A DNA stretch of 64,000 bases from RCIO01 sp040880025 (GTDB taxonomy: Bacteria > Pseudomonadota > Alphaproteobacteria > Rhizobiales > Rhizobiaceae), in NCBI GenBank assembly GCA_040880025.1, contig JBBDJD010000009.1, positions 1-64,000 on the forward strand. The letters run 5' to 3'. Position 1 is the first letter of the stretch. Each line of letters opens with the position of its first letter. The position numbers and the translations under genes are program-made. Of this stretch, positions 42,149 to 51,747 are shown in pieces. The notes beneath the pieces were generated by a model. It saw nothing but the letters and a program-made list of their open reading frames with translations. It was not told the DNA's origin and made no database searches.

Positions 42149-43756
42149 ATGAGTGATATTGATGCCAACACGGAGATTCCGGACCACGGGCTCGAACCGG
42201 GGCAGGACAACGTCAGGATCATGGGTCTTGATGTTCATAATCCGGTGTTCTTCTTTTCGGCGGTCGTCATCGTCGCATTCGTCATTGTCACGCTTATCTT
42301 CCGCGACAGCGCGGGCGACGTGCTTGGCGGGCTGCGCACATGGCTGACATCGACCTTCGACTGGCTGTTCATGCTGTCGGCCAATCTGTTTGTCCTGTTC
42401 TGCCTGGTGGTCGTCGTGTCGCCCCTCGGCAAGGTCCGTCTGGGCGGCGCCGACGCGAAACCCGACTTCTCCTATTCCGGCTGGTTCGCAATGCTCTTTG
42501 CCGCCGGCATGGGCATCGGCCTCATGTTCTTTGGCGTGCTGGAGCCGATGTACCATTTCAACAATCCGCCGCTGAACGTCGCTCCACCGGTTGTGGATGG
42601 TGTGGTCAACCCTGATGCCGTGGCCGCTGCCCGCGAGATCGGCATGTCGGCGACGGTATTCCACTGGGGCTTGCACCCGTGGGCGATCTACGCGGTCATG
42701 GCGCTTGCGCTGTCGCTGGCCGCCTACAACAAGGGGCTGCCGCTTTCCATCCGCTCGGCCTTCTATCCTATTTTCGGCGAACGCATTCGTGGCTGGATCG
42801 GCCACATCATCGACACGCTGGCCGTATTCGCCACGCTGTTCGGTCTTGCCACTTCGCTCGGCTTCGGCGCCTCGCAGGCGCTCGCCGGACTGAATGAGCT
42901 CTATGGCGTTCCGAACACCGACACGATGAAAGTGCTGCTGATCTTCGGCATCACAGCCATTGCGCTTGTCTCGGTGGTCGCCGGGCTTGAGGCGGGCGTC
43001 AAGCGGCTGTCCGAGATCAACATGGTCTTGGCGTTGGCGTTGCTGCTTTTCGTGATCCTCCTTGGCCCGACGCTGGCCATTGTCAGCGGCTTCTTCAAGA
43101 ACAGCTGGGAATACGTGAAGAACCTGCCGCAGCTCTCGAACTGGATCGGCCGTACCGACGACGAATTCATGCACGGCTGGACCACCTTCTACTGGGCATG
43201 GTGGATATCCTGGTCGCCGTTCGTGGGCATGTTCATCGCCCGCGTTTCTTACGGACGGTCGGTGCGGGAGTTCATCACCTGCGTGCTGATTATTCCGACA
43301 CTGGTGTCGATCCTGTGGATGACCACATTCGGCGGAACGGCGCTCGACCAGTTCCTGGCCGACGGCTACACCGGCGTGCAGCAGACGGTCGTGGACTATG
43401 TCCCCGAACTGTCGCTGTTCAGACTTCTGGCCGAGTTGCCGCTGGCAAGCATTACATCGCTGGTCGGCATCATCCTCGTCATCGTGTTCTTCGTAACCTC
43501 GTCCGATTCCGGCTCGCTGGTGATCGACACGATCACCGCCGGCGGCAAGGTCGATGCTCCGGTTGCACAGCGTGTGTTCTGGGCGATCTTCGAGGGGCTG
43601 GTGGCGATCGTTCTCCTGCTGGGAGGGGGTCTCGCTGCGCTGCAGGCCGGCGCCATCGCGACGGGCTTCCCGTTCGCCATCCTGATGCTGTTGATGATGT
43701 ACGCCACGTGGCGGGCGCTCATGGATGAAAGGCGCTTGTTGCAAGGCGCGTCATAG
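42149..43756 (+). CDS. BCCT family betaine/carnitine/choline transporter
   Basis: Twelve-helix secondary transporter of 535 residues for quaternary-ammonium compounds, used as osmoprotectants or nutrients. Motifs: GMGIGLMFFGVLEPMYHFNN, TVFHWGLHPWAIYAVMALAL, and the BCCT signature YWAWWISWSPFVGMFIARVS. VFFVTSSDSGSLVIDTITAG follows. It lacks the long osmosensing C-terminal tail of BetP, so it may not be osmotically gated. ATG 42149 has a strong AGAGGAGGG. It is a single-gene unit followed by a terminator. Confidence 0.9.
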   Translation: MSDIDANTEIPDHGLEPGQDNVRIMGLDVHNPVFFFSAVVIVAFVIVTLIFRDSAGDVLGGLRTWLTSTFDWLFMLSANLFVLFCLVVVVSPLGKVRLGGADAKPDFSYSGWFAMLFAAGMGIGLMFFGVLEPMYHFNNPPLNVAPPVVDGVVNPDAVAAAREIGMSATVFHWGLHPWAIYAVMALALSLAAYNKGLPLSIRSAFYPIFGERIRGWIGHIIDTLAVFATLFGLATSLGFGASQALAGLNELYGVPNTDTMKVLLIFGITAIALVSVVAGLEAGVKRLSEINMVLALALLLFVILLGPTLAIVSGFFKNSWEYVKNLPQLSNWIGRTDDEFMHGWTTFYWAWWISWSPFVGMFIARVSYGRSVREFITCVLIIPTLVSILWMTTFGGTALDQFLADGYTGVQQTVVDYVPELSLFRLLAELPLASITSLVGIILVIVFFVTSSDSGSLVIDTITAGGKVDAPVAQRVFWAIFEGLVAIVLLLGGGLAALQAGAIATGFPFAILMLLMMYATWRALMDERRLLQGAS

Positions 43757-43761
43757 CAAAC

Positions 43762-43792
43762 AAAAAGCCCCGTCGCCTCGGCGGGGCTTTTT
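43762..43792 (+). terminator. Rho-independent terminator after the BCCT gene
   Basis: AAAAAGCCCCG, a loop of about nine bases, CGGGGCTTTTT: a GC-rich stem flanked by A and T runs, six bases after the stop codon. The classical form makes this the clearest terminator in the window, possibly active in both directions. Confidence 0.9.
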
Positions 43793-43870
43793 CCGCAGGA
43801 ATGCGCTGGCCGGTCCCCTTGGCGGGACTGGCCGCTTGCGCGTCGGCTCGCTGATGCCGATCATCCGGTC

Positions 43871-45040
43871 ATGAAAGACGAATCGGGGTCCGCTGCCAGA
43901 ATTGCCCTGGCGGGCATGATCGGGATGGCGGCGGCCATGGGCATCGGCCGCTTCGTTTTCACACCGATCCTGCCTGGCATGATGGAAGGGCTTGGCCTGA
44001 CCGCATCAGACGGCGGGCTGATCGCCGGGGCAAACTATCTCGGATACCTCATTGGGGCGCTGCTTGCCTCGGGCGGCTGGGCCGCCGGCCGCGAGCGCGG
44101 CATGGCGCTGGCGGCCATGTTCGCCAGCGCGGCCCTTGCCGCGCTCATGGGCACGACCGGCAGTATGGCGGCATTTCTTCTGATCCGCTTCGCAGCCGGG
44201 GTTGCGAGCGCGTTCCTGATGATCTTTCTCTCGTCGATCGTCTTCGACCGACTGGCGCGGGCCGGTAGGGATGGGCTGACAGCAATTCATTTTGGCGGCG
44301 TCGGGCTGGGCATTGCCATATCCGCCGTCCTGATCGCCATCCTGTTGCAGGCCGGCGCGGACTGGCGCCAAGGATGGATATGGTCCGGCGTCCTCTCGCT
44401 GGTTGCGGCATTCGCGCTCGTTGCTCTCGTCGAAGCCCCGCCTTCCACCGGACAGGCCCGGCGGGTCGAGCCGAAACTGACCATCGCCGCCCCGCTGCTC
44501 CGCGCCATCATCGCCTATGGTCTGTTCGGCTTCGGCTATGTGGTGACAGCAACCTTCCTGGTCGCGATTGTTCGTCTGGGGGAGGGAGGCCGGCTGTTTG
44601 AGGCATGGGTATGGCTGGCCACCGGACTTGCGGGCATCCCCTCCGTGTGGCTGTGGAACCGAATCGCCGGCCGCATCGGCCTGTTCCGCGCATATGCTCT
44701 CGGCTGCGTTGTCGAACTGATCGGCGTACTCGGCTCCGTGACGCTCGGTGGCCACGCCGGACCGCTGATCGGCGGCATCTTGCTTGGCGCGACCTTCATC
44801 GGCGTTACCGCACTCGGCCTGCAGGCAAGCCGGCGCCTCGTGGTCGACTCGCCGAGGCGTGCGATCGCGGTAATGACGGCGTCATTCGGCATCGGCCAGA
44901 TCGTCGGCCCGGTGATGGCTGGTTATCTGGCTGTCTGGACCGGCAGCTTTTTTGCGCCGTCGGTCGCGGCCGCCGCCGCGTTGGCTGTGTCGGCTCTGCT
45001 CGTGGTCAACGTCGCCGTGCCTGGCCGGCGCCACGGATAA
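43871..45040 (+). CDS. YbfB/YjiJ-type MFS transporter
   Basis: Twelve-helix MFS protein of 389 residues. The start MKDESGSAARIALAGMIGMA and AMGIGRFVFTPILPGMMEGL (G-I-G-R-F-x-F-T-P-x-L-P) are the YbfB/YjiJ signature, followed by GLIAGANYLGYLIGALLA. HFGGVGLGIAISAVLIAIL marks the middle loop half. Substrate is unknown for the family. It begins 78 bases after the BCCT terminator and therefore has its own promoter. Confidence 0.82.
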   Translation: MKDESGSAARIALAGMIGMAAAMGIGRFVFTPILPGMMEGLGLTASDGGLIAGANYLGYLIGALLASGGWAAGRERGMALAAMFASAALAALMGTTGSMAAFLLIRFAAGVASAFLMIFLSSIVFDRLARAGRDGLTAIHFGGVGLGIAISAVLIAILLQAGADWRQGWIWSGVLSLVAAFALVALVEAPPSTGQARRVEPKLTIAAPLLRAIIAYGLFGFGYVVTATFLVAIVRLGEGGRLFEAWVWLATGLAGIPSVWLWNRIAGRIGLFRAYALGCVVELIGVLGSVTLGGHAGPLIGGILLGATFIGVTALGLQASRRLVVDSPRRAIAVMTASFGIGQIVGPVMAGYLAVWTGSFFAPSVAAAAALAVSALLVVNVAVPGRRHG

Positions 45041-45167
45041 TCGCGGCTCACGCACGCCTATTTTATTTTCGTTCATCGGAATCTATGAGTCGAACGGACG
45101 CTGACAGCGTATCTGGAGCCAGGTCATCTGGATCCGTCTGATAACCCCAACCCCGAAAGCGCCCGAC

Positions 45168-46469
45168 ATGTTCGTTTCATTCTTCCCGCGGCCGAAGGTG
45201 TTTTTCACCTCCGCCGCGCTATGGGCCCTCATATGCGTTCTGTTCTGGTATTTCGTCGCGAAGGGATGGGGCTCAACCCTCAGTCTTGGAGGATTGGTCG
45301 GCTACGGTTTCCCGGCTCCCCTGGGTGAAGGAGCCGACGAAGCGGCCGCCGCCCTCTTTCAGGCGCGGCAGGAAGGCGCCGTCGGCTTCTGGTTCTACCA
45401 GTATTTCATCATCGTGATTGTGCTGTTCGTCGGGGCGTGGATGCGGTTCGAGCCGCATCCATGGCAGCGCTGGTCGATCGGCGGTTCCGCTCTGATCCTC
45501 TTCGTCAACTGGTTCCTCGTCCAGCTCGACGTGATGATCAACGAATGGTTCGGCACATTCTACGACATGGTCCAGCGCGCGCTGGGCGAGCCCGGAGCTG
45601 TCGAAGCGTCCGACTACTACTGGCAGATTGTCACCTTCCTGCAGATCGCGCTGGTCTATGTGTTCGTGGCCACGATGTTCCGCTTTTTCGTCAGCCACTT
45701 CATCTTCCGGTGGCGCACGGCGATGAATAATTACTACATGGAGCGCTGGCAGCAGCTGCGCCATATCGAAGGCGCCGCGCAGCGTGTCCAGGAAGATACG
45801 ATGCGCTTCGCGCAGATATCCGAAGGCCTCGGCATCAGCATGGTTGATTCGCTGATGACGCTGATCGCCTTCCTGCCGCTGCTGTGGGGGTTGTCCGCGG
45901 CCGTGACGCATCTGCCGCTCATCGGCGAGGTCAGCCAGGGTCTCGTCTTCGTAGCGATTCTGTGGTCGGTGTTCGGTACTGCGCTGGTGGGGGTGGCCGG
46001 CATCAGGCTGCCTGGCCTCGAATTCCGAAACCAGCGCGTCGAGGCGGCCTACCGCAAGGAGCTTGTCTACGGCGAGGATCACGAAAACCGCGCCGAGCCC
46101 CTTACGGTGCGCGAGCTGTTCGAGAATGTCCGGAGAAACTATTTCCGTCTCTATTTCAACTACATGTATTTCAATGTCGTACGCATATTCTACCTGCAGA
46201 TCGGCAATCTGGTGCCTTACATCGCGCTCGGGCCGACCATCATAAGCGGCACGATCACGCTGGGCGTGATGCAGCAGATCATTCGCGCCTTCTCTCGAGT
46301 GGAGAACTCGTTCCAGTACCTTGTCAATTCCTGGACGACGATCGTTGAGCTCTTGTCGGTCCACAAACGCCTGATGGCGTTCGAGGCGGCGATCGAAGGT
46401 GAGCCGCTGCCTGACATCGATCGCCGCTACATGGAGCGTCATGCCGGCGAATCGGGGCCGGCCGAATGA
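45168..46469 (+). CDS. bacA: BacA/SbmA-type peptide transporter
   Basis: Inner-membrane proton-driven peptide importer of 433 residues. Recognisable text: MFVSFFPRPKVFFTSAALWA, FFVSHFIFRWRTAMNNYYME, LRHIEGAAQRVQEDTMRFAQ, and the C-terminal IIRAFSRVENSFQYLVNSWT. SbmA/BacA lacks the ABC nucleotide-binding domain, as here. In Sinorhizobium and Brucella BacA imports defensin-like peptides and is needed for chronic host infection. Its last 31 bases overlap the convergent deacetylase gene. Whether it functions in symbiosis in this organism is unknown. Confidence 0.92.
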   Translation: MFVSFFPRPKVFFTSAALWALICVLFWYFVAKGWGSTLSLGGLVGYGFPAPLGEGADEAAAALFQARQEGAVGFWFYQYFIIVIVLFVGAWMRFEPHPWQRWSIGGSALILFVNWFLVQLDVMINEWFGTFYDMVQRALGEPGAVEASDYYWQIVTFLQIALVYVFVATMFRFFVSHFIFRWRTAMNNYYMERWQQLRHIEGAAQRVQEDTMRFAQISEGLGISMVDSLMTLIAFLPLLWGLSAAVTHLPLIGEVSQGLVFVAILWSVFGTALVGVAGIRLPGLEFRNQRVEAAYRKELVYGEDHENRAEPLTVRELFENVRRNYFRLYFNYMYFNVVRIFYLQIGNLVPYIALGPTIISGTITLGVMQQIIRAFSRVENSFQYLVNSWTTIVELLSVHKRLMAFEAAIEGEPLPDIDRRYMERHAGESGPAE

Positions 46470-47494
46470 TGATCAGTCGGTCGCGTGGGCCGGGTGCGCC
46501 GTAGCCGAAATGCCCTCTCTCTTGCCGACCGCGAGGGTGCTCGCAATTCACGGTAGGTGACGCAGCGCACATCGGGCATGCGGCAGGTCTCTTTTGCAAA
46601 GCGTTCCAGCGCGCGCCAATAGGCGCCGGCATTCATCAGCCGGAAATGAAAGCCGAACTGCAAAGGGATGCGGCCACCCTCGTACTGGTTCTCGAACGCC
46701 GCGCGGAACGCGGTGTAAGCGCGTTCTTCGAACTGCGCTGATTGGCTCGGCCTTTCGAGCGCCGCTGAGTGGCGAACATAGAGATTGTAGTCCATCGCCA
46801 GAACGCGACGGCCGTTCGAACCCTCTGGTATCAGCGGCAGCGAAAACATCGCCACGCCGTCATGATGGGATGGTGCTTCGGGATCGCGCGATACGCCGCT
46901 GGCGTCATAAACGAATCCATGGTCCGCCAGCGCAGGGGCCAGCGAAGTCCCGACCGAAAGGTAGGGCGCGCGAAAACCCTCGATCTCGGTATCGGCGAAA
47001 TGCTCCCAGCCGGCCGGCTGGAATGGGATATCGTTTGCCGACCAGGCCTCTCGAACGCTGTGCGTGAACTGATCGAATTCGGCGCGCCACTGGTTTTGAG
47101 ACCAGCCTCCGCCGTCGAAATGCCCGCATCCATGGCTGGCGATTTCGTGGCCCTCCAGCCGTGCGGCCCAGATCTGGCGCAAACGTTGGGCGACATCGTC
47201 GCGGGATGATGCGAAGCCGACATTCGACCTCCCGGCCTTGTGGCCGGGCGGATCGTAGCGCCCTCTGTCTTCACCGGTGAGGAGATACACGCAGGACAGG
47301 AAATAGGTGAAGTTGGCGCCGGCTTCGCGCGCCAGATTGCGGCTGCGGTGCCACTGTTCGATCTCGCGCGCGCCGTCGAAAGAAATGACGACATATTGGA
47401 TCTGGTGAGGTTTGGATGCGCTCGCCCCCACTGGCACGGCCATCACCGCCGCCAAGAATGAAATCCCGAGACGCTGGACCCACGGCACACGCAT
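46439..47494 (-). CDS. Polysaccharide deacetylase-like exported protein
   Basis: Protein of 351 residues with a signal peptide (MRVPWVQRLGISFLAAVMAV then PVGASA). A polysaccharide deacetylase (CE4)-type domain follows: YVVISFDGAREIEQWHR (metal Asp region), GHEIASHGCGHFDGGGW (metal histidines), GFRAPYLSVG, and HDGVAMFSLPLIPEG. The mature protein is thus expected in the periplasm, acting on N-acetylated glycans. The C-terminal about 30 residues (RSARERAFRLRRTRPTRPTD) are basic and low in complexity; they are encoded antisense to the bacA end. Confidence 0.78.
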   Translation of the reverse strand: MRVPWVQRLGISFLAAVMAVPVGASASKPHQIQYVVISFDGAREIEQWHRSRNLAREAGANFTYFLSCVYLLTGEDRGRYDPPGHKAGRSNVGFASSRDDVAQRLRQIWAARLEGHEIASHGCGHFDGGGWSQNQWRAEFDQFTHSVREAWSANDIPFQPAGWEHFADTEIEGFRAPYLSVGTSLAPALADHGFVYDASGVSRDPEAPSHHDGVAMFSLPLIPEGSNGRRVLAMDYNLYVRHSAALERPSQSAQFEERAYTAFRAAFENQYEGGRIPLQFGFHFRLMNAGAYWRALERFAKETCRMPDVRCVTYRELRAPSRSARERAFRLRRTRPTRPTDHHSAGPDSPA

Positions 47495-47669
47495 CGCGCG
47501 CTATAGGCATCCGATTGTGGCGGTCTTGCGATCCCTGGCCGTTGTTCGCGCCCATGCCAAATACCGGTGATTTTCGGGTGGCCCTTCCATGCGCGCAAAA
47601 AACCGCTAAAAGGCTGCCGCAATGAGGGACTAACGGTATGCCGCTCGGTCCCGTACAAGGTGGGTTCCC

Positions 47670-48335
47670 ATGTCCGACGACAGTTTCATCCGCGAAGTCA
47701 ACGAAGAGCTTCGCCAGGACCAGGCCAAGGCGCTGTGGAAACGCTATGGCCCGATAGTCATCGGAGCAGCGGTGGCTGTTGTGCTCGCGACCGCCGCGTG
47801 GGTGGGATACGAGTATTGGGTCCAGTCCCGGGCCAACGCCTCTGGCGATCGGTTCTCCGCTGCTCTCGACATGGCCGAGCAAGGCCAGAGCGATGAAGCG
47901 CTGGCGGCTTTCGAAGAGCTCGAAGCCGAAGGCTATGGCGCATACCCCGTGCTCGCCAGATTGCGCGCCGCCACGGTGTTGGCCGGGCAGGGCGACCTTG
48001 ATGGGGCGGTTTCGGAATTCGACGCCGTGGCTGCCGACGGTTCGGTGCCGGCAGCGATACGCGACATGGCGCGGCTTCGCGCCGGCTACATCCTGGTCGA
48101 TAGCGGCAGCTATGAAGAAGTTTCATCGCGCGTCGAGGTTTTGACCGCGGATTCCTCCCATTTGCGCCACGCCGCGCGCGAGGCATTGGCCTTGTCCGCC
48201 TGGCGGGAAGGCCGCTCGGCCGATGCGTTGTCCCTCTTCGAGCAGATCGTCGCCGACGATGCCGCCCCGCGCAACACTCGCCAGCGGGCCGGGGTGATGG
48301 TTGAGCTCATACGCGGCTCTGGCGCCGGCTCCTGA
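47670..48335 (+). CDS. YfgM-like TPR membrane protein
   Basis: Protein of 221 residues. A short N-terminal region (MSDDSFIREVNEELRQDQAK) precedes one membrane segment (IVIGAAVAVVLATAAWVGYE), then a periplasmic TPR region with repeats GDRFSAALDMAEQGQSDEAL, AGQGDLDGAVSEFDAVAADG, and EGRSADALSLFEQIVADD. This is the layout of YfgM, which in E. coli binds the Sec translocon and is next to BamB and der. Here der follows directly (start at the next base after the stop), matching that context. No BamB gene is present between them. Confidence 0.82.
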   Translation: MSDDSFIREVNEELRQDQAKALWKRYGPIVIGAAVAVVLATAAWVGYEYWVQSRANASGDRFSAALDMAEQGQSDEALAAFEELEAEGYGAYPVLARLRAATVLAGQGDLDGAVSEFDAVAADGSVPAAIRDMARLRAGYILVDSGSYEEVSSRVEVLTADSSHLRHAAREALALSAWREGRSADALSLFEQIVADDAAPRNTRQRAGVMVELIRGSGAGS

Positions 48336-49763
48336 ATGAGCTTCAAGCTCGCCATTGTCGGGCGCCCCAATGTCGGCAAATCGACGCTTTTCAACCGCTT
48401 GGCCGGCAGTCGGCTGGCGCTTGTCGACGACACGCCGGGCGTGACGCGTGACTGGCGCACGCACGCCGCGCGCCTGCAGGACCTGCGCTTTGACGTTATC
48501 GATACGGCCGGTCTGGAGACCGCCGCTCCCGAGACGCTTGCCGCGCGCATGCGCCAGCAGACGGAGACTGCAATCGCGGAAGCGGATGTTGTTCTGTTTC
48601 TGGTGGATGTGCGGACAGGCATACTTCCCGACGACCGTACATTTGCGGACAAGGTGCGCAGTTCCGGTAAGCCGGTGGTGCTGGCGGCCAACAAGGCCGA
48701 AGCGCGGGGCGCCGATGCCGCCGCCGCCGAGGCATGGGAGCTTGGGCTGGGCGAGCCGATCCCGATCTCGGCCGAACACGGCATCGGAATGGGCGACCTG
48801 CGCGACGCGCTGGTTGCCGCCCTGGGCGACCGCTCCGCCGAACCGGAAGCCGATGCAGCGCCGGTTGCGCAGGAAACCGTGCTCATCGGCGAGGACATCG
48901 AGGATCCCGACGCGGAAACGCAGCCGGCCTACGATCCCACTAGGCCGCTTCGAACGGCCATCGTGGGGCGGCCCAACGCCGGCAAGTCGACCCTTATCAA
49001 CGCGCTGATCGGAGAAGAGCGTCTGTTGACCGGCCCGGAAGCCGGGATCACGCGCGACTCGATTTCCGTCGAATGGGAATGGCGTGGCCGCCCCATCAAG
49101 CTGTTCGACACCGCTGGAATGCGGCGCAAGTCGCGCGTGCAGGAAAAGCTGGAGAAGCTCTCCGTGGCCGACGGTCTGCGCGCGGTGCGCTTTGCCGAGG
49201 TGGTCATTATTCTGCTCGACGCCACGATTCCCTTCGAGAAGCAGGATCTGCAGATTGTCGACCTGATCGTTCGCGAGGGCAGGGCGCCGGTGATTGCCTT
49301 CAACAAATGGGACCTGGTCGACGAACCGCAGCAACTGCTGGCCGAACTCAGGGAAAAGACCACGCGGCTCCTGCCGCAGATTCGCGGCATCCGCGCGGTA
49401 CCGGTGTCGGCGGAAACCGGCCGTGGGCTCGACAAGCTGATGGAGGCTGTCGTCTCCACGCACGAGACCTGGAACACGCGCATCTCGACCGGTCGGCTCA
49501 ACCGCTGGCTGGAGCGAGCCGTCGCCCAGCATCCGCCGCCCGCCGTCGCCGGCCGCAGGCTCAAGGTCAAATACATGACCCAGGTGAAGACACGCCCGCC
49601 CGGTTTCGTCCTTTCCTGCTCCAGACCGGAGGCGATGCCCAGCGCCTATGTCCGCTATCTAGTCAATGCGTTGCGCGAAGCATTCGAGTTACCCGGCGTG
49701 CCGATCCGCGTGGCGTTGCGGACATCCGACAACCCCTATGCCGGACGCGCCAAACGCACTTGA
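48336..49763 (+). CDS. der: GTPase Der (EngA)
   Basis: Essential 50S ribosome-assembly GTPase (475 residues) with two G domains. Domain 1: G1 IVGRPNVGKSTLFNRL at about 8, G3 DTAG, G4 variant AANKAE. Domain 2: G1 VGRPNAGKSTLINAL at about 211, GITRDS, G4 NKWD. The C-terminal KH-like domain contains KYMTQVKTRPPGFVLS and YLVNALREAFELPGVPIR. NKAE instead of NKxD in domain 1 is common in alphaproteobacteria (recollection). Start ATG 48336 abuts the YfgM-like gene stop, so they are co-transcribed. Confidence 0.95.
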   Translation: MSFKLAIVGRPNVGKSTLFNRLAGSRLALVDDTPGVTRDWRTHAARLQDLRFDVIDTAGLETAAPETLAARMRQQTETAIAEADVVLFLVDVRTGILPDDRTFADKVRSSGKPVVLAANKAEARGADAAAAEAWELGLGEPIPISAEHGIGMGDLRDALVAALGDRSAEPEADAAPVAQETVLIGEDIEDPDAETQPAYDPTRPLRTAIVGRPNAGKSTLINALIGEERLLTGPEAGITRDSISVEWEWRGRPIKLFDTAGMRRKSRVQEKLEKLSVADGLRAVRFAEVVIILLDATIPFEKQDLQIVDLIVREGRAPVIAFNKWDLVDEPQQLLAELREKTTRLLPQIRGIRAVPVSAETGRGLDKLMEAVVSTHETWNTRISTGRLNRWLERAVAQHPPPAVAGRRLKVKYMTQVKTRPPGFVLSCSRPEAMPSAYVRYLVNALREAFELPGVPIRVALRTSDNPYAGRAKRT

Positions 49764-49863
49764 TTCGCTAGTCGCCTGAAATCGTTTCGCCTTTAACACT
49801 TGGTCAAGGTTAATCGATCATGTTCGGTCGGGTTGGGTGATGTAGCGTTTTGGAGAGTGGTTC

Positions 49864-51045
49864 GTGCGTCCACGAAAAGTGATGCGGCAGCTTCCCGCGC
49901 CGCGAATTGAGCGTTCGTTTCTTGCCCCCCTCATTATTGGCCTAGGCATCTGGATCGGGTTCCCGACCGGGCTGGCCATGCAGGACATCACGAGTATGGT
50001 GGCTGGAGTGGACTCGTCCGGCCATCGCTGGAGCACGGTTGTGGAGCGTGCGGTGGCGGGTTCCGTCCACAGTGCCGAGATGCCGTTCATTGACGGGAGC
50101 CTGACCACGGGCTCGATTTCCGGAGCCGGCATGAAGGCGCCGGGCATCGGCGACGTAGCATTCCGCACCAAGGGCAGCGCGCAGGCCGACACACCGGACG
50201 AGGAGCGGATCAACCGAAGCGGCAAACGCGGCCGCCTGATCAATGTGGCGCCGGTTGCGCCGCCCAAGGCGTTCAACGCGGGCTCGGTGCTTCAGCGCAC
50301 GTCCATGATCGGTGCGGACGCCGCCGACACGCCAGCGATGGCGTTCGTCCAGCCCGACATAAAGGGCAAGGAACTGCAGATCGCCGGCACATTCTATGTG
50401 AGACAGGACAAGAGGGCTGACCCCGCTGTGCCGGTCTACCTCGCTTCGCTGGTCAACAACGACAAGCCGGACATCCTGGCGACGGCCTACGCGCCGCCGC
50501 CGCCGGACTTTTCCGAGGCATCGCCCTTTGCCAGCCTGTTGAAACAGGCAGACCCCGAAGGCGGCCGCTTCATTCCGCCTCTTGGCCAGAATGATCACGA
50601 GTGGATGAGCCGGCCATTGCCGGCTTCTGTCTTTTCCGACGGCGAGCAGCGCTGCCTGGCTGAAGGTATCTATTTCGAGGCGCGCGGCGAGAGCGTGAAA
50701 GGACAGGCTGCCGTGGCGCAGGTCATTCTTAACCGTGTCCGCAATCCCGCCTATCCCGATACGGCCTGCGGCGTCGTCTACCAGAACAGGGAATGGCGCA
50801 ATCGCTGCCAGTTCTCATTCGCCTGCGATGGCAAGCGTGACCGCATTGCCAGCGGCCAGCACTATGAGGTCGCCTATCAGGTGGCGCTGGCCGTGTCGGC
50901 GGGCAAGGTGTTCCTGCCTGAGGTCGGTTCGGCGACCCACTATCATGCGACATACGTGGCCCCTCGCTGGTCACGCGCGATGGAGAAAATGAAAAAGATT
51001 GGTCTTCATGTGTTTTACCGCACCTATGGCGGCGGCTGGAATTGA
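49864..51045 (+). CDS. Cell wall hydrolase (SleB domain)
   Basis: Exported or membrane-anchored peptidoglycan hydrolase of 393 residues. An N-terminal hydrophobic segment (FLAPLIIGLGIWIGFPTGLA) acts as anchor or uncleaved signal. A linker of about 230 residues of low conservation follows. The C-terminal SleB domain is EQRCLAEGIYFEARGESVKG, AVAQVILNRVRNPAYPDTAC, and ATHYHATYVAPRWSRAM. The Glu in EARGES is the expected catalytic acid. The start is GTG 49864; ATG 49882 is a close alternative. It is a stand-alone gene between der and the atp operon. Confidence 0.82.
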   Translation: MRPRKVMRQLPAPRIERSFLAPLIIGLGIWIGFPTGLAMQDITSMVAGVDSSGHRWSTVVERAVAGSVHSAEMPFIDGSLTTGSISGAGMKAPGIGDVAFRTKGSAQADTPDEERINRSGKRGRLINVAPVAPPKAFNAGSVLQRTSMIGADAADTPAMAFVQPDIKGKELQIAGTFYVRQDKRADPAVPVYLASLVNNDKPDILATAYAPPPPDFSEASPFASLLKQADPEGGRFIPPLGQNDHEWMSRPLPASVFSDGEQRCLAEGIYFEARGESVKGQAAVAQVILNRVRNPAYPDTACGVVYQNREWRNRCQFSFACDGKRDRIASGQHYEVAYQVALAVSAGKVFLPEVGSATHYHATYVAPRWSRAMEKMKKIGLHVFYRTYGGGWN

Positions 51046-51199
51046 TGGCCGGAACGGATGATGGCCAATGGATCGCTGATGCATCCGGATGGCGCTTGCA
51101 TCGGTCATCGCATCGATATGTTCACGGACGCATTGTCGCACCGAAATAAATATCTGAAATAAAACAGCTTTTTGTATCAATGACGTACCCTTGCCTCAG

Positions 51200-51228
51200 C
51201 TTGACTGGGTAGGGGCTTCAAACTATGT
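51200..51228 (+). promoter_or_regulatory. Promoter of the atpI operon (CTTGAC-N17-CTATGT)
   Basis: CTTGAC (51200-51205), exactly 17 bases, CTATGT (51223-51228). This is almost the full alphaproteobacterial consensus CTTGAC-N17-CTATAT, placed 78 bases upstream of the atpI start. The region before it is AT-rich (AATAAATATCTGAAATAAAA, about 51146-51165). Confidence 0.75.
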
Positions 51229-51306
51229 TGCGCGCGATTTTGCAGGGAAACAGGCGGTTTCGCTTGGCCGGACGCGAATTTTCACAGGCCGGATCGGCTG
51301 GTTGTT

Positions 51307-51699
51307 GTGGACCGCGGCACGGAACCCGGAACGGCGGGCCAGCGATCAGTGAACGACGAGGAGTTTGACCGACGGCGCCGCATGCTCGATGAAGCACTGG
51401 CCGCGAGGAAGCGGCAGGAGCGTGCGGAAGAAGAGCAGGCGAGGAAGAGTGGTAGCGCGGCCGGTTACGGAGCTGCTCTGAAACTCTCCAGCGAATTCAT
51501 CGCTGGCATCCTTGTCGGGACTGGGATCGGCTGGGTGATCGATCGGCTTGCGGGCACTTCGCCCTGGGGATTGATCGTCTTTTTCCTTCTTGGCTTCTGC
51601 GCCGGCGTGCTCAATGTCCTGCGTTCATCGGGACTGGTTGCTGAGCCAAAGGTCAAGTCGGCGGATCGGGACACAGATCCGTCGAAACACGATGATTAG
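51307..51699 (+). CDS. atpI: ATP synthase protein I
   Basis: Small membrane protein (130 residues) that aids c-ring assembly or Mg2+ supply of the F0 sector. A charged N-terminus (FDRRRRMLDEALAARKRQERA) precedes two helices: SSEFIAGILVGTGIGWVIDR and GLIVFFLLGFCAGVLNVLR, the AtpI arrangement. The start is GTG 51307; GTG 51349 (MNDEEFDRRRR) is an equal alternative. First gene of the F0 operon, behind a good promoter. Confidence 0.85.
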   Translation: MDRGTEPGTAGQRSVNDEEFDRRRRMLDEALAARKRQERAEEEQARKSGSAAGYGAALKLSSEFIAGILVGTGIGWVIDRLAGTSPWGLIVFFLLGFCAGVLNVLRSSGLVAEPKVKSADRDTDPSKHDD

Positions 51700-51747
51700 G
51701 CGCTCGGTGGGGCGACCGGCAAATGTTGATTGAGACGAGGTTGGAAA

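Noticed and set aside
41865..42149. Minus-strand open frame upstream of the BCCT gene
   Set aside because: No ribosome site or family; probably chance.
42053..43744. 563-codon open frame antisense to the BCCT transporter
   Set aside because: Same cause: reverse strand of a hydrophobic gene in high-GC DNA; no start signal and no recognisable domain, while the sense protein is a clear BCCT transporter.
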